Source: Gammaproteobacteria bacterium (lineage in GTDB: Bacteria; Pseudomonadota; Gammaproteobacteria; Ga0077536). Taken from it: 38,565 nt of DNA. The stretch lies in NCBI GenBank assembly GCA_019747795.1, contig JAIEQK010000112.1, forward strand, positions 1 to 38,565, read 5' to 3'. The position numbers and the translations under genes were made by a program. Below the pieces are notes generated by a model. That model saw nothing but the letters and a program-made list of their open reading frames with translations, was not told where the DNA came from and made no database searches. Below are positions 21,082-29,207 of this stretch, piece after piece (position 1 is the first letter of the stretch; each line of letters starts with the position of its first letter).

Positions 21082-22134
21082 GTGAAGTACGCCATCTTCT
21101 ACAGCCTGCAGGCCCCAGCCGAGTTCGGCGTCACCCCGCAACAGGTCTACGCCGAGGCGCTCGAGCAGATTGCTCACGCCGACGCGCTCGGCATCCACCA
21201 GGTGTGGCTGACCGAGCATCACTTCATGGACGACGCCTATTGCCCGTCGCCGATGATCGCCGCGGCCGCCATCGCCGGCCGCACCAAGCAGATCCGCATC
21301 GGCCAGGGCGTGGTGCTGCTGCCGTTCTACGGCCACCCGCTGCGCCTCGCGGAGGACGCCGCGGTGCTGGACGTGGTATCCGGCGGACGTTTCGAACTCG
21401 GCGTCGGGCGCGGCTACCGGCCCCACGAGTTCGAGGGCTTCGGCATGGACATCAAGAAGCGCATGGGGATGACCAACGAGGGCATCGAGATCCTGCGCCG
21501 TGCCTGGACGGGTGAGCGCTTCAGCTTCGATGGCAAGCACTACCAGGTGCGGGACGCGCGCCTCACGCCGACACCGGTGCAGAACCCCATGCCACTCTGG
21601 TCCGGCGCCGGCGTCGCCGCCGCGCGGCGCAACGTCGCGGCGCTCGGCATGCCGCTGCTCGTCTCCCTGATCACCGACCTCGAAGAGACCAAGGCCGAGT
21701 TCGCCGACTACACCGCGGCGCTCATCGAACATGGTCGCGATCCGAAGCAGTTCCCGCGCGCGCTCATTCGCGAGTTCTACGTGGCGCCCGATCACGAACA
21801 GGCGTGGCGCGAGGTCAAGTCGCATTTCCTGCACATCTACCGCAAGGTCTATTGCCCGCCCTTCCTGGTGTTCCACGACGTCAATCCGGACGGCTCACGA
21901 CGCCGCGTCACCGATCCCGCGGACCCTTACTTCGAATCCGAGAACTACCGGCGCGATCGCCACATCATCGGTGACCCCGAGCATTGCGCGCGCGAACTGA
22001 AGCGCTTCAAGGACGAAGCAGGCATCGACATCATGATCCTGCGCATGCAGTTCCCCGGGCAGTCCCACGCGCAGGTGATGCGCAGCCTGGAACTCCTGGT
22101 GCGCGAAGTGATCCCGCGGGTGGAGGCGGGCTGA
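21082..22134 (+). CDS. Luciferase-like FMN/F420-type monooxygenase
   Basis: The 350-aa product starts with a GTG preceded by GAGGAG. It has the LLM TIM-barrel pattern: VWLTEHHFMDDAYCPSPMI, IRIGQGVVLLPFYGHPLRLA, EDAAVLDVVSGGRFELGVGR and MTNEGIEILRRAWTGERFSF. Bacterial members use reduced flavin to hydroxylate or cleave small organic molecules, with reduced FMN supplied by a separate reductase that is not adjacent. A shared intergenic region suggests co-regulation with the divergent SDR. The nitronate monooxygenase gene, another flavoenzyme, is convergent 14 bp downstream. Confidence 0.9.
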   Translation: MKYAIFYSLQAPAEFGVTPQQVYAEALEQIAHADALGIHQVWLTEHHFMDDAYCPSPMIAAAAIAGRTKQIRIGQGVVLLPFYGHPLRLAEDAAVLDVVSGGRFELGVGRGYRPHEFEGFGMDIKKRMGMTNEGIEILRRAWTGERFSFDGKHYQVRDARLTPTPVQNPMPLWSGAGVAAARRNVAALGMPLLVSLITDLEETKAEFADYTAALIEHGRDPKQFPRALIREFYVAPDHEQAWREVKSHFLHIYRKVYCPPFLVFHDVNPDGSRRRVTDPADPYFESENYRRDRHIIGDPEHCARELKRFKDEAGIDIMILRMQFPGQSHAQVMRSLELLVREVIPRVEAG

Positions 22135-22148
22135 GCGCGGCGCGAACG

Positions 22149-23261
22149 TCAGTCGAACATGTCGTTCAGGCGTTCGCGGGCGCCGAGCAGCTCTTCCATC
22201 ATGCCGTAGACGATGTCGCGCACGCTGCTGGTGGCGGTCAGCGAACCGACCACCTGCCCGACCGGGTAGGTCAGCCACTCGCGCGCCCGCACCCGTTCGA
22301 CGCGGGTGCGCCCTTCGGCCCACCACAGCAGGTTCTGCAGCGGTGCCGGCAGCGGGGTGGGCGCCCCGGGCCGTTCGTAGGCGTCGGTGAAGGCCGAACG
22401 CAGCGTGCGGCAGGGTTTGCCGGTCACAGCGCGGGTATGCACCGAGTCCTCGGCGGATGCTTCGATGAGTCGCTGCTTGATCTCCGGCATCAGCTCGCTC
22501 TGCGCGCTCGGCAACCACACCGAGCCGCACCACACGCCCTCGCAGCCGAGCGCAAGTGCAGCAGCCACCTGCCGTCCGCGCGCCACGCCGCCCGCGCCGA
22601 GCACCGGCAGCGGCGCGACGGCGTCGACGATCTCCGGCCACAGCACCATGGAACTGATGGTGCCGGTGTGGCCGCCCGCTTCGCCACCGACGGCGATGAC
22701 GAAGTCGCAGCCGCGGTCCCGATGCCTCTGCGCATGCTTTGCCTTGCCTGCCATGGCCGCGACCTTGATGCCGCGCGCGTGCGCCGCTTCCACCAGCGCG
22801 GGCGGCGGTGAACCGAGCGCATTGACGATGAGCTTGATCGGATGCTCCATGGCGATGTCGACCATCGCCATGCTCTCCGCGGGCGTGAAGGACAGCTCGG
22901 AGAGCAGGTTGTGCACGATCTCGTCCCGTTCCTCCTGTGGCAGCGGTGGGATACCGGCCGCATCGAGCAGTCCGCGCACGAACTCCACGTGCTCGTGCGG
23001 CACGAGACGCTCCATGTCGAACTTGAGCTCGCCCGCCTCGCTGTAGGTGCTCGGCATCAGCACGTCGATGCCATAGGGGCGGCCGTCGATGTGCGCGTCT
23101 ATCCAGCGCAGTTCCTCGCGCAGGCGGCGCGGGCTCATGCGCGCCATGCCGAGTACGCCCATGCCGCCGGCGCGCGACACTTCCACCACCACGTCGCGGC
23201 AATGGGAAAAGGCGAAGATCGGCACGTCGATGCCGAACATCTCGCACAGTCGGTTGTTCAT
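22149..23261 (-). CDS. Nitronate monooxygenase-family flavoprotein
   Basis: This 370-aa TIM-barrel FMN protein has the NMO/2-nitropropane dioxygenase markers: MFGIDVPIFAFS at the start, CDFVIAVGGEAGGHTG with the catalytic-type histidine, VLGAGGVARGRQVAAALALG and GCEGVWCGSVWLPSAQSEL for phosphate binding. Family enzymes oxidise propionate 3-nitronate or alkyl nitronates, but many paralogues have unknown substrates. ATG 23261 follows GGGGAG at good spacing; the frame extending to 23573 lacks support. Its stop lies 14 bp from that of the convergent luciferase-like gene. Confidence 0.9.
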   Translation of the reverse strand: MNNRLCEMFGIDVPIFAFSHCRDVVVEVSRAGGMGVLGMARMSPRRLREELRWIDAHIDGRPYGIDVLMPSTYSEAGELKFDMERLVPHEHVEFVRGLLDAAGIPPLPQEERDEIVHNLLSELSFTPAESMAMVDIAMEHPIKLIVNALGSPPPALVEAAHARGIKVAAMAGKAKHAQRHRDRGCDFVIAVGGEAGGHTGTISSMVLWPEIVDAVAPLPVLGAGGVARGRQVAAALALGCEGVWCGSVWLPSAQSELMPEIKQRLIEASAEDSVHTRAVTGKPCRTLRSAFTDAYERPGAPTPLPAPLQNLLWWAEGRTRVERVRAREWLTYPVGQVVGSLTATSSVRDIVYGMMEELLGARERLNDMFD

Positions 23262-23619
23262 CGCACGCTCCCCTTCAGGTGTCCCGCGCATCATCGTGCA
23301 GGCGACGCGCCCGGGAAAGAGGCGGGTTGATCGCATGGCGCGCGAGATCGCACCTGCAACGCGCGCGATGCGCTGCCCGGTTCCGGGTAGGTGGACAGGG
23401 GATGCGCCCGGTACCTGCTCGCGCCTTATTGCAAACCGCGTCGCCCTTTCACCGCTCGCCGCTGTGCGAAACCACCACTCGTGACCTGCCCTGCATTTCG
23501 CGATCGCCGCATGACCTGACATGAGCACCGCGCACGCCCTCGTCACACCGCGCCTTCGGCGTGAGTGCGGCAAGGCTGGAAGCGCGTCATCGAGGGATCA
23601 AGACCAGAGGAGGTCCACC
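23262..23619. other. Divergent intergenic region
   Basis: This lies between the divergent starts of the nitronate monooxygenase and the 735-aa protein. Open frames cross it on both strands but none has a ribosome-binding site. I see no repeat or clear operator. Confidence 0.4.
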
Positions 23620-25827
23620 ATGCCCACCAAGTCCGACAACACCACCGTCTCACTGCGCGTCGCGCTCGTCGGCGCGACGCCTGAGGACAAGCTCGAACTG
23701 CTGCAGGCCGCGCTGTTCGATCGCCACGGCGCGCTGGTCGCGCGCGCGCAGCTCAAGCTCAGCCAGGAAGGCGCGGAACTCAACGCGCGCGGCCAGCTGA
23801 AGGCCGCGCCTGAACAGCTGCAGTCCGGCCGCCTGGTGATCGCGCCCGCGGTCGACGTGGGCGGCGGCGAGACGCCGGACCGCCGCGTGCTCGAGAAGCA
23901 GCTCGGCGGCTACACCGTGCCGGTGCAGCTCGACCCGCGCGAACCGCGGCTCGACGTGAAGATACCGCGTCCCTACTGGGAACCTTGGCCGCGGCTGTGC
24001 ATCTGCTGGATACGCGGCCGCCTGGTGAAGCGGGTCGCGCTGCCCGACGGCCAGGTGCTCGACCTGCCGGTGTGCCACGCGCGCGTGACCGTGTGCGAAG
24101 TCGATCGCTGGTGGCTGATCCTGGAACGACTGCCATCGCGCGAGCTGCTGCGCCTGCGCGACGATTTGCTCGATCTCATCGAGTTCGTGCCGCCGCTTCC
24201 GGAGCCGGAGCCCGATCCCTTTCCCCATGCGCTGGACGGCCTGCTGCTGCGCCAGCAGGCGCCGCGGCCCGACACCGTGCGCGCGAGCAAGGCCAGCGAC
24301 GCGCAGTTCCGCGGCGCCGTGACCGGATTGCGCGCGGGCAGCGCCGCGCTGCTGCGCGCCGATCTGCTGGCGCACCTCGACGTGCTGCGTCCCTACTTCT
24401 GCTGGCTGCCCTGGCTGGAGCCGTGGTTCGTCTACACCAAGCAGTGCTTCGGCCCGGTCGCGACAGACGAGCAGGGGCGCTTCAGCTTCCTCTACGTGCA
24501 CGACTGCTTCGACCGCGATCAACCGGACATCTACGTGTCGGCCGAACAGTTCCTCGGCGGCAGTTGGACCACCATCCACGCGCCGCCGGTGCGCTGCCAC
24601 ACGATCTGGAACTATCACTGCGGCGACGAGATCACGGTGGTGGTCACGGATCCGCGCGCGCAGCCCTGCATTCCCGACGTGCCCACCGAGCCGCCGCCGG
24701 GCGTCGATCGCTGGGTGATGCCGATGGCCATCGGCGCCACCTGGATTCGTGGCACCGCCGCCAGCGGCGCGAGTCCGGATGGCTGGGTGCGGCCGGACGG
24801 CAAGACGAGCTACGGCACCTATCTGCACGCGCCCTTTGGCGGCACGCTCGGCTTTCGCCAGCAGCACGCGCTCTCCATTCCGAACGTGGGCGCCAATGGC
24901 CAGTACTACTACCGCTGGTCGTTCCGTCGCGGCACCACCGGCGCGTTCACGCGCATGCTCGACCCGGTGAGCCGCACCTACGTGCGCGACGTGCCCGGCC
25001 CCGGCGTGCAGTTTCCTGCCGTGCAGCTCGGCCCGCTGCCCGGAGAACTGTTCCGCTTCAAGCCCGCGCTGTTCTCACCGGCCGACTGGAGCGTGCCGAC
25101 CGCCGGCGATCCGCTCGGCACGCAGTACTACTGGCCGGTCGACAACAGCATCGGCGATCTCTACGCCGCGCGCTGGACCACGCCGGGGGCCGCCAATGCC
25201 GCCGCGGCGCCGGGTCTCGCCGACGACTACCAGGTCAAGCTCGAAGTATTCGACAGCCTGGGCAACCTGGTGATGCCGGGGCCGGCGACCTTCAGTTTCG
25301 TGGTGCCCGAGAGCTTCGTCGGCGACACGCTGCTGACGCGGCAGGCCGCGCCGAGCGAACTCGACGGCGCGGGCTTCGTGTTCACCGTGTATGTCGACAA
25401 CTCGCGTTGCACGGCCAACATTCAGGCGCCGAGCCTGTCGAGCGGTGTCGACGTCGACGACTGCGGCTTCCTGCGCTACGGCGCCGGCACCAGTCTCACG
25501 CTGGCCTTCGACGCGCTGCATCCGCACAACCACGCCACCTACAGCTTCTCGCTCACCCGTGGCGCGCTGGCCGTGCCGGCGGCGGGCGCGGGCGGTGAGG
25601 TGGGCGCGGCGAGCAGCGGCGCCTATACCAGCGCGGGCAACGGCGAGTTCAGTCACGCGTTCCCGGTCGGTGTGCTGCTGGGGCCGGTGCCGGGCCATCC
25701 CGGCAGCTGCGCCAACGCCGCCTTCGCCGCGACCCTGGATCTGGACGCCAAGGCGACCGATGGCACCACGCGCCTGAGTCAGTACGACGCCGGCTTCGTG
25801 CGCGCCTTCGCCCTCGCCGAGGAATAG
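23620..25827 (+). CDS. Large protein of unknown function with beta-sandwich segments
   Basis: The 735-aa product has no signal peptide or membrane segment. AGAGGAGGTCCACC, a very strong ribosome-binding site, fixes the start. Residues 10-80 look like an immunoglobulin- or transthyretin-like strand pattern. Residues 123-185 carry a distinctive block (PWPRLCICWIRGRLVKR, LPVCHARVTVCEVDRWWLIL, LPSRELLRLRDDLLDLIE). Residues 256-345 contain FCWLPWL and a carboxypeptidase-regulatory-like TDEQGRFSFLYVHDC. The C-terminal half (about 360-735) is rich in Gly, Ser and aromatic residues. From memory, the CHARVTVCEVD block resembles uncharacterised transthyretin-like proteins in scattered bacterial genomes. 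Several cysteine pairs could bind metal. I assign no function. Confidence 0.72.
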   Translation: MPTKSDNTTVSLRVALVGATPEDKLELLQAALFDRHGALVARAQLKLSQEGAELNARGQLKAAPEQLQSGRLVIAPAVDVGGGETPDRRVLEKQLGGYTVPVQLDPREPRLDVKIPRPYWEPWPRLCICWIRGRLVKRVALPDGQVLDLPVCHARVTVCEVDRWWLILERLPSRELLRLRDDLLDLIEFVPPLPEPEPDPFPHALDGLLLRQQAPRPDTVRASKASDAQFRGAVTGLRAGSAALLRADLLAHLDVLRPYFCWLPWLEPWFVYTKQCFGPVATDEQGRFSFLYVHDCFDRDQPDIYVSAEQFLGGSWTTIHAPPVRCHTIWNYHCGDEITVVVTDPRAQPCIPDVPTEPPPGVDRWVMPMAIGATWIRGTAASGASPDGWVRPDGKTSYGTYLHAPFGGTLGFRQQHALSIPNVGANGQYYYRWSFRRGTTGAFTRMLDPVSRTYVRDVPGPGVQFPAVQLGPLPGELFRFKPALFSPADWSVPTAGDPLGTQYYWPVDNSIGDLYAARWTTPGAANAAAAPGLADDYQVKLEVFDSLGNLVMPGPATFSFVVPESFVGDTLLTRQAAPSELDGAGFVFTVYVDNSRCTANIQAPSLSSGVDVDDCGFLRYGAGTSLTLAFDALHPHNHATYSFSLTRGALAVPAAGAGGEVGAASSGAYTSAGNGEFSHAFPVGVLLGPVPGHPGSCANAAFAATLDLDAKATDGTTRLSQYDAGFVRAFALAEE

Positions 25828-25835
25828 CCGCCGAT

Positions 25836-25946
25836 TAAATGGGGACATCTCACGTTTGCATCTGCCTCATGCTGCGACGACGTTCGGGGTGAGCCCGGCG
25901 CCACGCAGCAGCATCAGAGACTTGCCAATGTGGGATGTCCTCTTTT
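25836..25946. mobile_element. MITE-like 111-bp imperfect inverted repeat
   Basis: GGGGACATCTCACGTTTGCA (25841-25860) is matched on the other strand by TTGCCAATGTGGGATGTCC (25923-25941). Inside, CTCATGCTGCG (25867-25877) faces GCAGCAGCATCAGAG, so the whole element is nearly palindromic. The ATTAAATGGGGACA end is reminiscent, from memory, of repeats found next to REP-associated tyrosine transposases; no transposase is in this window. It fills the gap between two convergent genes and could also act as a bidirectional terminator. Confidence 0.6.
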
Positions 25947-25948
25947 TC

Positions 25949-26824
25949 TCAGATGCTTTCGGCCAGCGCGATCAGTTCGCGGGCGGTCGCGACCATCGCG
26001 TAGTCCACCATGTCGCCTTCGTAGATGACCGCCGCGCGGCCTTCCGCCTCGGCCGCTGCCATCGCCGCCAATACACCGCGCGCGTGCGCCAGTTCGTCGG
26101 CCGAGGGGCTGAAGATCTCGTTCACGATGGGCACGTGGGTCGGATGCATGACGCACATGCCGCGCATGCCGAGACGACGGTTGCGCAGCGCATCGGCGCG
26201 CAGGCCCTCCAGATCGCGAATGTCCCACCAGGAACTCGTCATCGGGTAGGGAATGCCTGCGGCGCGCGCGTCCAGCACCGCGTGAGATCGCAGGAACAAG
26301 GTCTCCTCACCGCCCTTGGTCCACTGGTAGCCGACCGCGCGGGCGGCATCGCCGCCGGGGCCCGCGGCCAGCACCAGCTGGTGCACCCGCGGATTAGCCA
26401 CGGCGATGTGGTAGGCGTTGCGCATCGCGCCGGCGGTCTCGAGCAGGAGCGTGGTCTTGACCGTGCCGAGCGGCACGCCGTGACGCTGTTCGAGCTGGCC
26501 GAGCATGCCGTCCAGGATCTGCAGATCCTGCACCTTCTCCACCTTGGGCAGCATCACCGCGCGCAGCTCCGCGCACATGATGCCGTCCAGGTCGTCCAGC
26601 GTGCGGCCGGTGGCATAGCCGTTGATGCGCACCGAGCAGTACTGGCCGGCGGCGGCCAGCTGCCTGACGCTCTCACGCACCAGCGGCCGCGCGGCAGTCT
26701 TGTGTGAGTCCGGCACCGCGTCCTCGAGATCGAGGATCAGCTCGTCGGCGCCCGCGGCCTGCGCCTTGGGCACCCATTCGGGCTTGTGTCCGGGTACGAA
26801 AAGCGATGAGCGGACGAGATGCAT
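25949..26824 (-). CDS. CitE-like HpcH/HpaI-family lyase
   Basis: This 291-aa protein matches the citrate lyase beta-subunit-like branch of the HpcH/HpaI TIM-barrels: RSSLFVPGHKPEWVPKAQAA, GADELILDLEDAVPDSHK, MLPKVEKVQDL, TTLLLETAGAMRNAYHIAVA with the metal-ligand Glu, and GMCVMHPTHVPIVNEIFSPS. Stand-alone CitE-like enzymes split or hydrolyse CoA thioesters such as malyl-CoA or citramalyl-CoA with Mg2+. No CitD/CitF partner is present, so it is not a citrate lyase complex subunit. Its exact CoA substrate is unknown. It is convergent with the 735-aa gene. Confidence 0.9.
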   Translation of the reverse strand: MHLVRSSLFVPGHKPEWVPKAQAAGADELILDLEDAVPDSHKTAARPLVRESVRQLAAAGQYCSVRINGYATGRTLDDLDGIMCAELRAVMLPKVEKVQDLQILDGMLGQLEQRHGVPLGTVKTTLLLETAGAMRNAYHIAVANPRVHQLVLAAGPGGDAARAVGYQWTKGGEETLFLRSHAVLDARAAGIPYPMTSSWWDIRDLEGLRADALRNRRLGMRGMCVMHPTHVPIVNEIFSPSADELAHARGVLAAMAAAEAEGRAAVIYEGDMVDYAMVATARELIALAESI

Positions 26825-26913
26825 GGTGGAGGACTCCCGGGTAGTCAGTCGGCTGAGAGGCGCATGATAGCGCCGCGCCCCGCGGCGCCGTGATGTCCGC
26901 GCAGGCCGGGGAT

Positions 26914-26962
26914 GACATGGGCTTCTGCGAGCGCCGATGGACCCCCGCTTTCGCGGGGGTGA
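26914..26962 (-). repeat. Inverted single unit of the GTCATTCCTGCG repeat type
   Basis: On the minus strand it reads GTCACCCCCGCGAAAGCGGG, then GGTCCATCGGCGCTCGCAGA. This is the same architecture as the array units downstream (GTCAT, a short hairpin around GCGNAAGCG, then TCCATGGGCTC), but diverged and in opposite orientation. Confidence 0.65.
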
Positions 26963-27017
26963 CGGTGTAGTGGGTGGCGGGACAGATCGTCATGCGCCCA
27001 CCGACCCATGAGACCCC

Positions 27018-27570
27018 GTCATTCCTGGGCAGGCAGGAATCCATGGGCTCCGCCGATCGTCGATGGCTCCTCACTTGCGCGAGGATGATGGGGTCGTGGA
27101 TGGTGGCGAAGGGCTTTACGCATCCGCACCCGCCTCGCCTCGCCCCGTCATGCCTGCGCAAGCAGGAATCCATGGGCTCCGCCGAGCGTCGATGGATATT
27201 CACTTGCGCGAGGATTATGGGGTCGTGGGTGGTGGCGAAGGACTTCACGCATCCACACCCGCCTCAACCCGTCATTCCTGCGCAAGCAGGAATCCATGGG
27301 CTCCGCCGATCGTCGATGGATATTCACTTGCGCGAGGACGATGGGAACTGGGTGGGGGCGACGGACTTCACGCATCCACACCCGCCTCGCCCCGTCATGC
27401 CTGCGCAAGCAGGAATCCACGGGCTCCGCCGAGCGTCGATGGCTCCTCTCTTGCGCGAGGACGATGGGAAGTGGGTGGGGGCGAAGGACTTTACGCATCC
27501 ACCCCCGCCTCAACCCGTCATTCCTGCGCAAGCAGGAATCCATGGGCCTTGCCGAACGCCCATGAGCTCT
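27018..27570 (+). repeat. Tandem array of about 123-129-bp units
   Basis: Units begin with GTCATNCCTG at 27018, 27147, 27271, 27394 and 27517; the fifth is cut after about 55 bp. Spacings are 129, 124, 123 and 123 bp. Each unit has the hairpin CCTGCGCAAGCAGG followed by AATCCATGGGCTCCGCCGA, a GTCGATGG block, TTGCGCGAGGA and a TTCACGCATCCACACCCGCCT end. Units differ by a few substitutions, so the array is fairly young. The core is a well-known dispersed repeat of proteobacteria whose translation gives PVIPAQAGIH. It is not CRISPR, as there are no unique spacers. It lies directly upstream of the dioxygenase gene. Confidence 0.9.
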
Positions 27571-27669
27571 CGCCATCGCCCGCGTGTCGGTGTAGAACGG
27601 GGTCGCGCCGCGTCTGGCGATGACTGGTCCGAGCGGCGAGCAGCGAGCGTAGAACGTAAGGGGGAGCGA

Positions 27670-28515
27670 ATGGATACGGCACAGCAGGCACAGCACGCGG
27701 CACGCATCGCCGAGCAGGGCTACACGGTCATCGAAGGCGCGGTATCGTCCGTGCTGGTCGGTGAACTGCGCGCGGCGCTCGACCGCGTCGAGCGCGAGCA
27801 CGCGCTCGGCTATGCCGCGTCGCGCTTCGAGGGCTACCAGACGGTGCGCATCTACAACCTGCTGGCCTACGGCGAACCGTTCTGGCAGGTGCCGCTGCAC
27901 GCGGCCGTGCTGCCGATAGCCGAGCAAGTGCTGGACCCGGAATTGCTGCTGTCCTCGCTGTCCGCGATCACGCTCGGGCCCGGACAGGAAGGCCAGCCGC
28001 TGCACGAGGACACCCAGCAGATCCCCCTCGCGCGGCCGCGTCCGCCGATTGCGCTGAACGCGATGTGGGCGCTGTCCGATTTCACCGTGGCGAACGGCGC
28101 GACCCGCATCATTCCCGGCAGCCACCGCTACGACGGACCGCCGCCCTTCGGCGCCGAACTGCCGACCGTCGCCGCCGAGATGCCGGCCGGCAGCGTGATG
28201 CTGTTCGACAGTCAGCTGTGGCATGCGGGGGGCACCAACACCACGGCCGAGCGCCGCTACGCGATCTCCTGCTACTACTGCGTGGGCTGGATGCGCCAGC
28301 AGGAGAACCAGCAGCTCGGCGTGCCCATGGAACTCGCGGCGCGCATGCCGCGGCGACTGCAGGAGCTGATGGGCTACAGCGTGTGGCGCGGTCAGTACGG
28401 CCACATCGCGAACCGCGATCCCATCGAGCTGCTCGGCCGCGAGCGGACCACGCAGATGATCTGGGATGACCGCCGCGTGGCCGCCCTCGCGTCACCGTCA
28501 GCCGCGGAGCCATGA
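27670..28515 (+). CDS. Phytanoyl-CoA dioxygenase-family protein
   Basis: The 281-aa product has the PhyH fold with Fe(II) ligands His112 and Asp114 (LHEDTQ) and His185 (LWHAGGTN), plus Arg195 or Arg196 as 2-oxoglutarate anchor. These enzymes hydroxylate unactivated carbons, using 2-oxoglutarate and O2. The substrate here is unknown. ATG 27670 follows GGGGGAGCGA. The open frame continues upstream through the repeat array to 26974, but that part translates repeats and is not counted. The stop overlaps the start of the SOUL gene (ATGA), so the two are co-translated. Confidence 0.88.
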   Translation: MDTAQQAQHAARIAEQGYTVIEGAVSSVLVGELRAALDRVEREHALGYAASRFEGYQTVRIYNLLAYGEPFWQVPLHAAVLPIAEQVLDPELLLSSLSAITLGPGQEGQPLHEDTQQIPLARPRPPIALNAMWALSDFTVANGATRIIPGSHRYDGPPPFGAELPTVAAEMPAGSVMLFDSQLWHAGGTNTTAERRYAISCYYCVGWMRQQENQQLGVPMELAARMPRRLQELMGYSVWRGQYGHIANRDPIELLGRERTTQMIWDDRRVAALASPSAAEP

Positions 28516-29159
28516 ATGCCGCGCGGCGCCTGCGCACGCTGCTCGCCGCGCTCGCGCTGTGGGCCGTGAGCCTCGCCTGCGTGGCGATTGAAGAACCGCG
28601 CTTCGACGTGGTCGGCCAGGTGGGCGACGTGGAACTGCGCGCCTACGCGCCCTACGTGGTGGCCGAGGTCACGCTCACGGGTTCGGCGGAGGACACCGGC
28701 AACCAGGGCTTTCGCATCCTGGCGGGCTACATCTTCGGCAAGAACCAGGGTGAGCAGCGCCTCGCCATGACCGCGCCGGTGGCGCAAGTACGAGCGCCGG
28801 TCAAACTCGAGATGACCGCGCCCGTGATCCAGCAGGCCGAGGCTGGCAGCTACGTCGTGCAGTTTGTGCTGCCCGCCGATGTCACGCTCGCCACCGCGCC
28901 CAGGCCGCAGGACCCGCGCATCGTGCTGCGCGAGAACCCTGCGAAGCGCGTGGCGGTGATCCGCTACTCGGGCACCTGGTCCAAGGCCAACTACGATGAG
29001 CACCTGGCCAAGCTCCGCCAGGCGCTCGAGAGCGCGCGGCTCGTGTGGACCGGCGAGCCTGTCTACGCGCGCTACGATCCGCCGTTCAAGCCCTGGTTCC
29101 TGAGACGCAACGAGATCTGGCTCGAACTGGCCGGCGAGACGGCGCCCGCCGCCCACTGA
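28512..29159 (+). CDS. Exported SOUL-family heme-binding protein
   Basis: The 215-aa product has a hydrophobic signal sequence (LRTLLAALALWAVSLACVA) followed by a SOUL domain: FDVVGQVGDVELRAYAPYVV, GFRILAGYIFGKNQGEQRLA, MTAPV twice, the VAVIRYSGTWSKANYDEHLA stretch and YDPPFKPWFLRRNEIWLEL at the end. All of these are typical of the SOUL/HBP family. Members bind heme or porphyrins, and bacterial exported ones have no settled role. The start ATG overlaps the dioxygenase stop by ATGA. The transporter gene begins 48 bp downstream, so the three may form one operon. Confidence 0.92.
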   Translation: MNAARRLRTLLAALALWAVSLACVAIEEPRFDVVGQVGDVELRAYAPYVVAEVTLTGSAEDTGNQGFRILAGYIFGKNQGEQRLAMTAPVAQVRAPVKLEMTAPVIQQAEAGSYVVQFVLPADVTLATAPRPQDPRIVLRENPAKRVAVIRYSGTWSKANYDEHLAKLRQALESARLVWTGEPVYARYDPPFKPWFLRRNEIWLELAGETAPAAH

Positions 29160-29207
29160 TCTCTCCACGCCCCTGGCGGCCGGCCGGGCTGCTACCCTGT
29201 CGCGCCC

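Noticed and set aside
27018-27570. Possible CRISPR array
   Set aside because: Units of 123-129 bp are similar along their whole length, with no unique spacers and no cas genes.
26974-27669. N-terminal 232 codons upstream of the dioxygenase
   Set aside because: They translate the tandem repeats (VIPAQAGIH-type peptides) with no ribosome-binding site; ATG 27670 has one.
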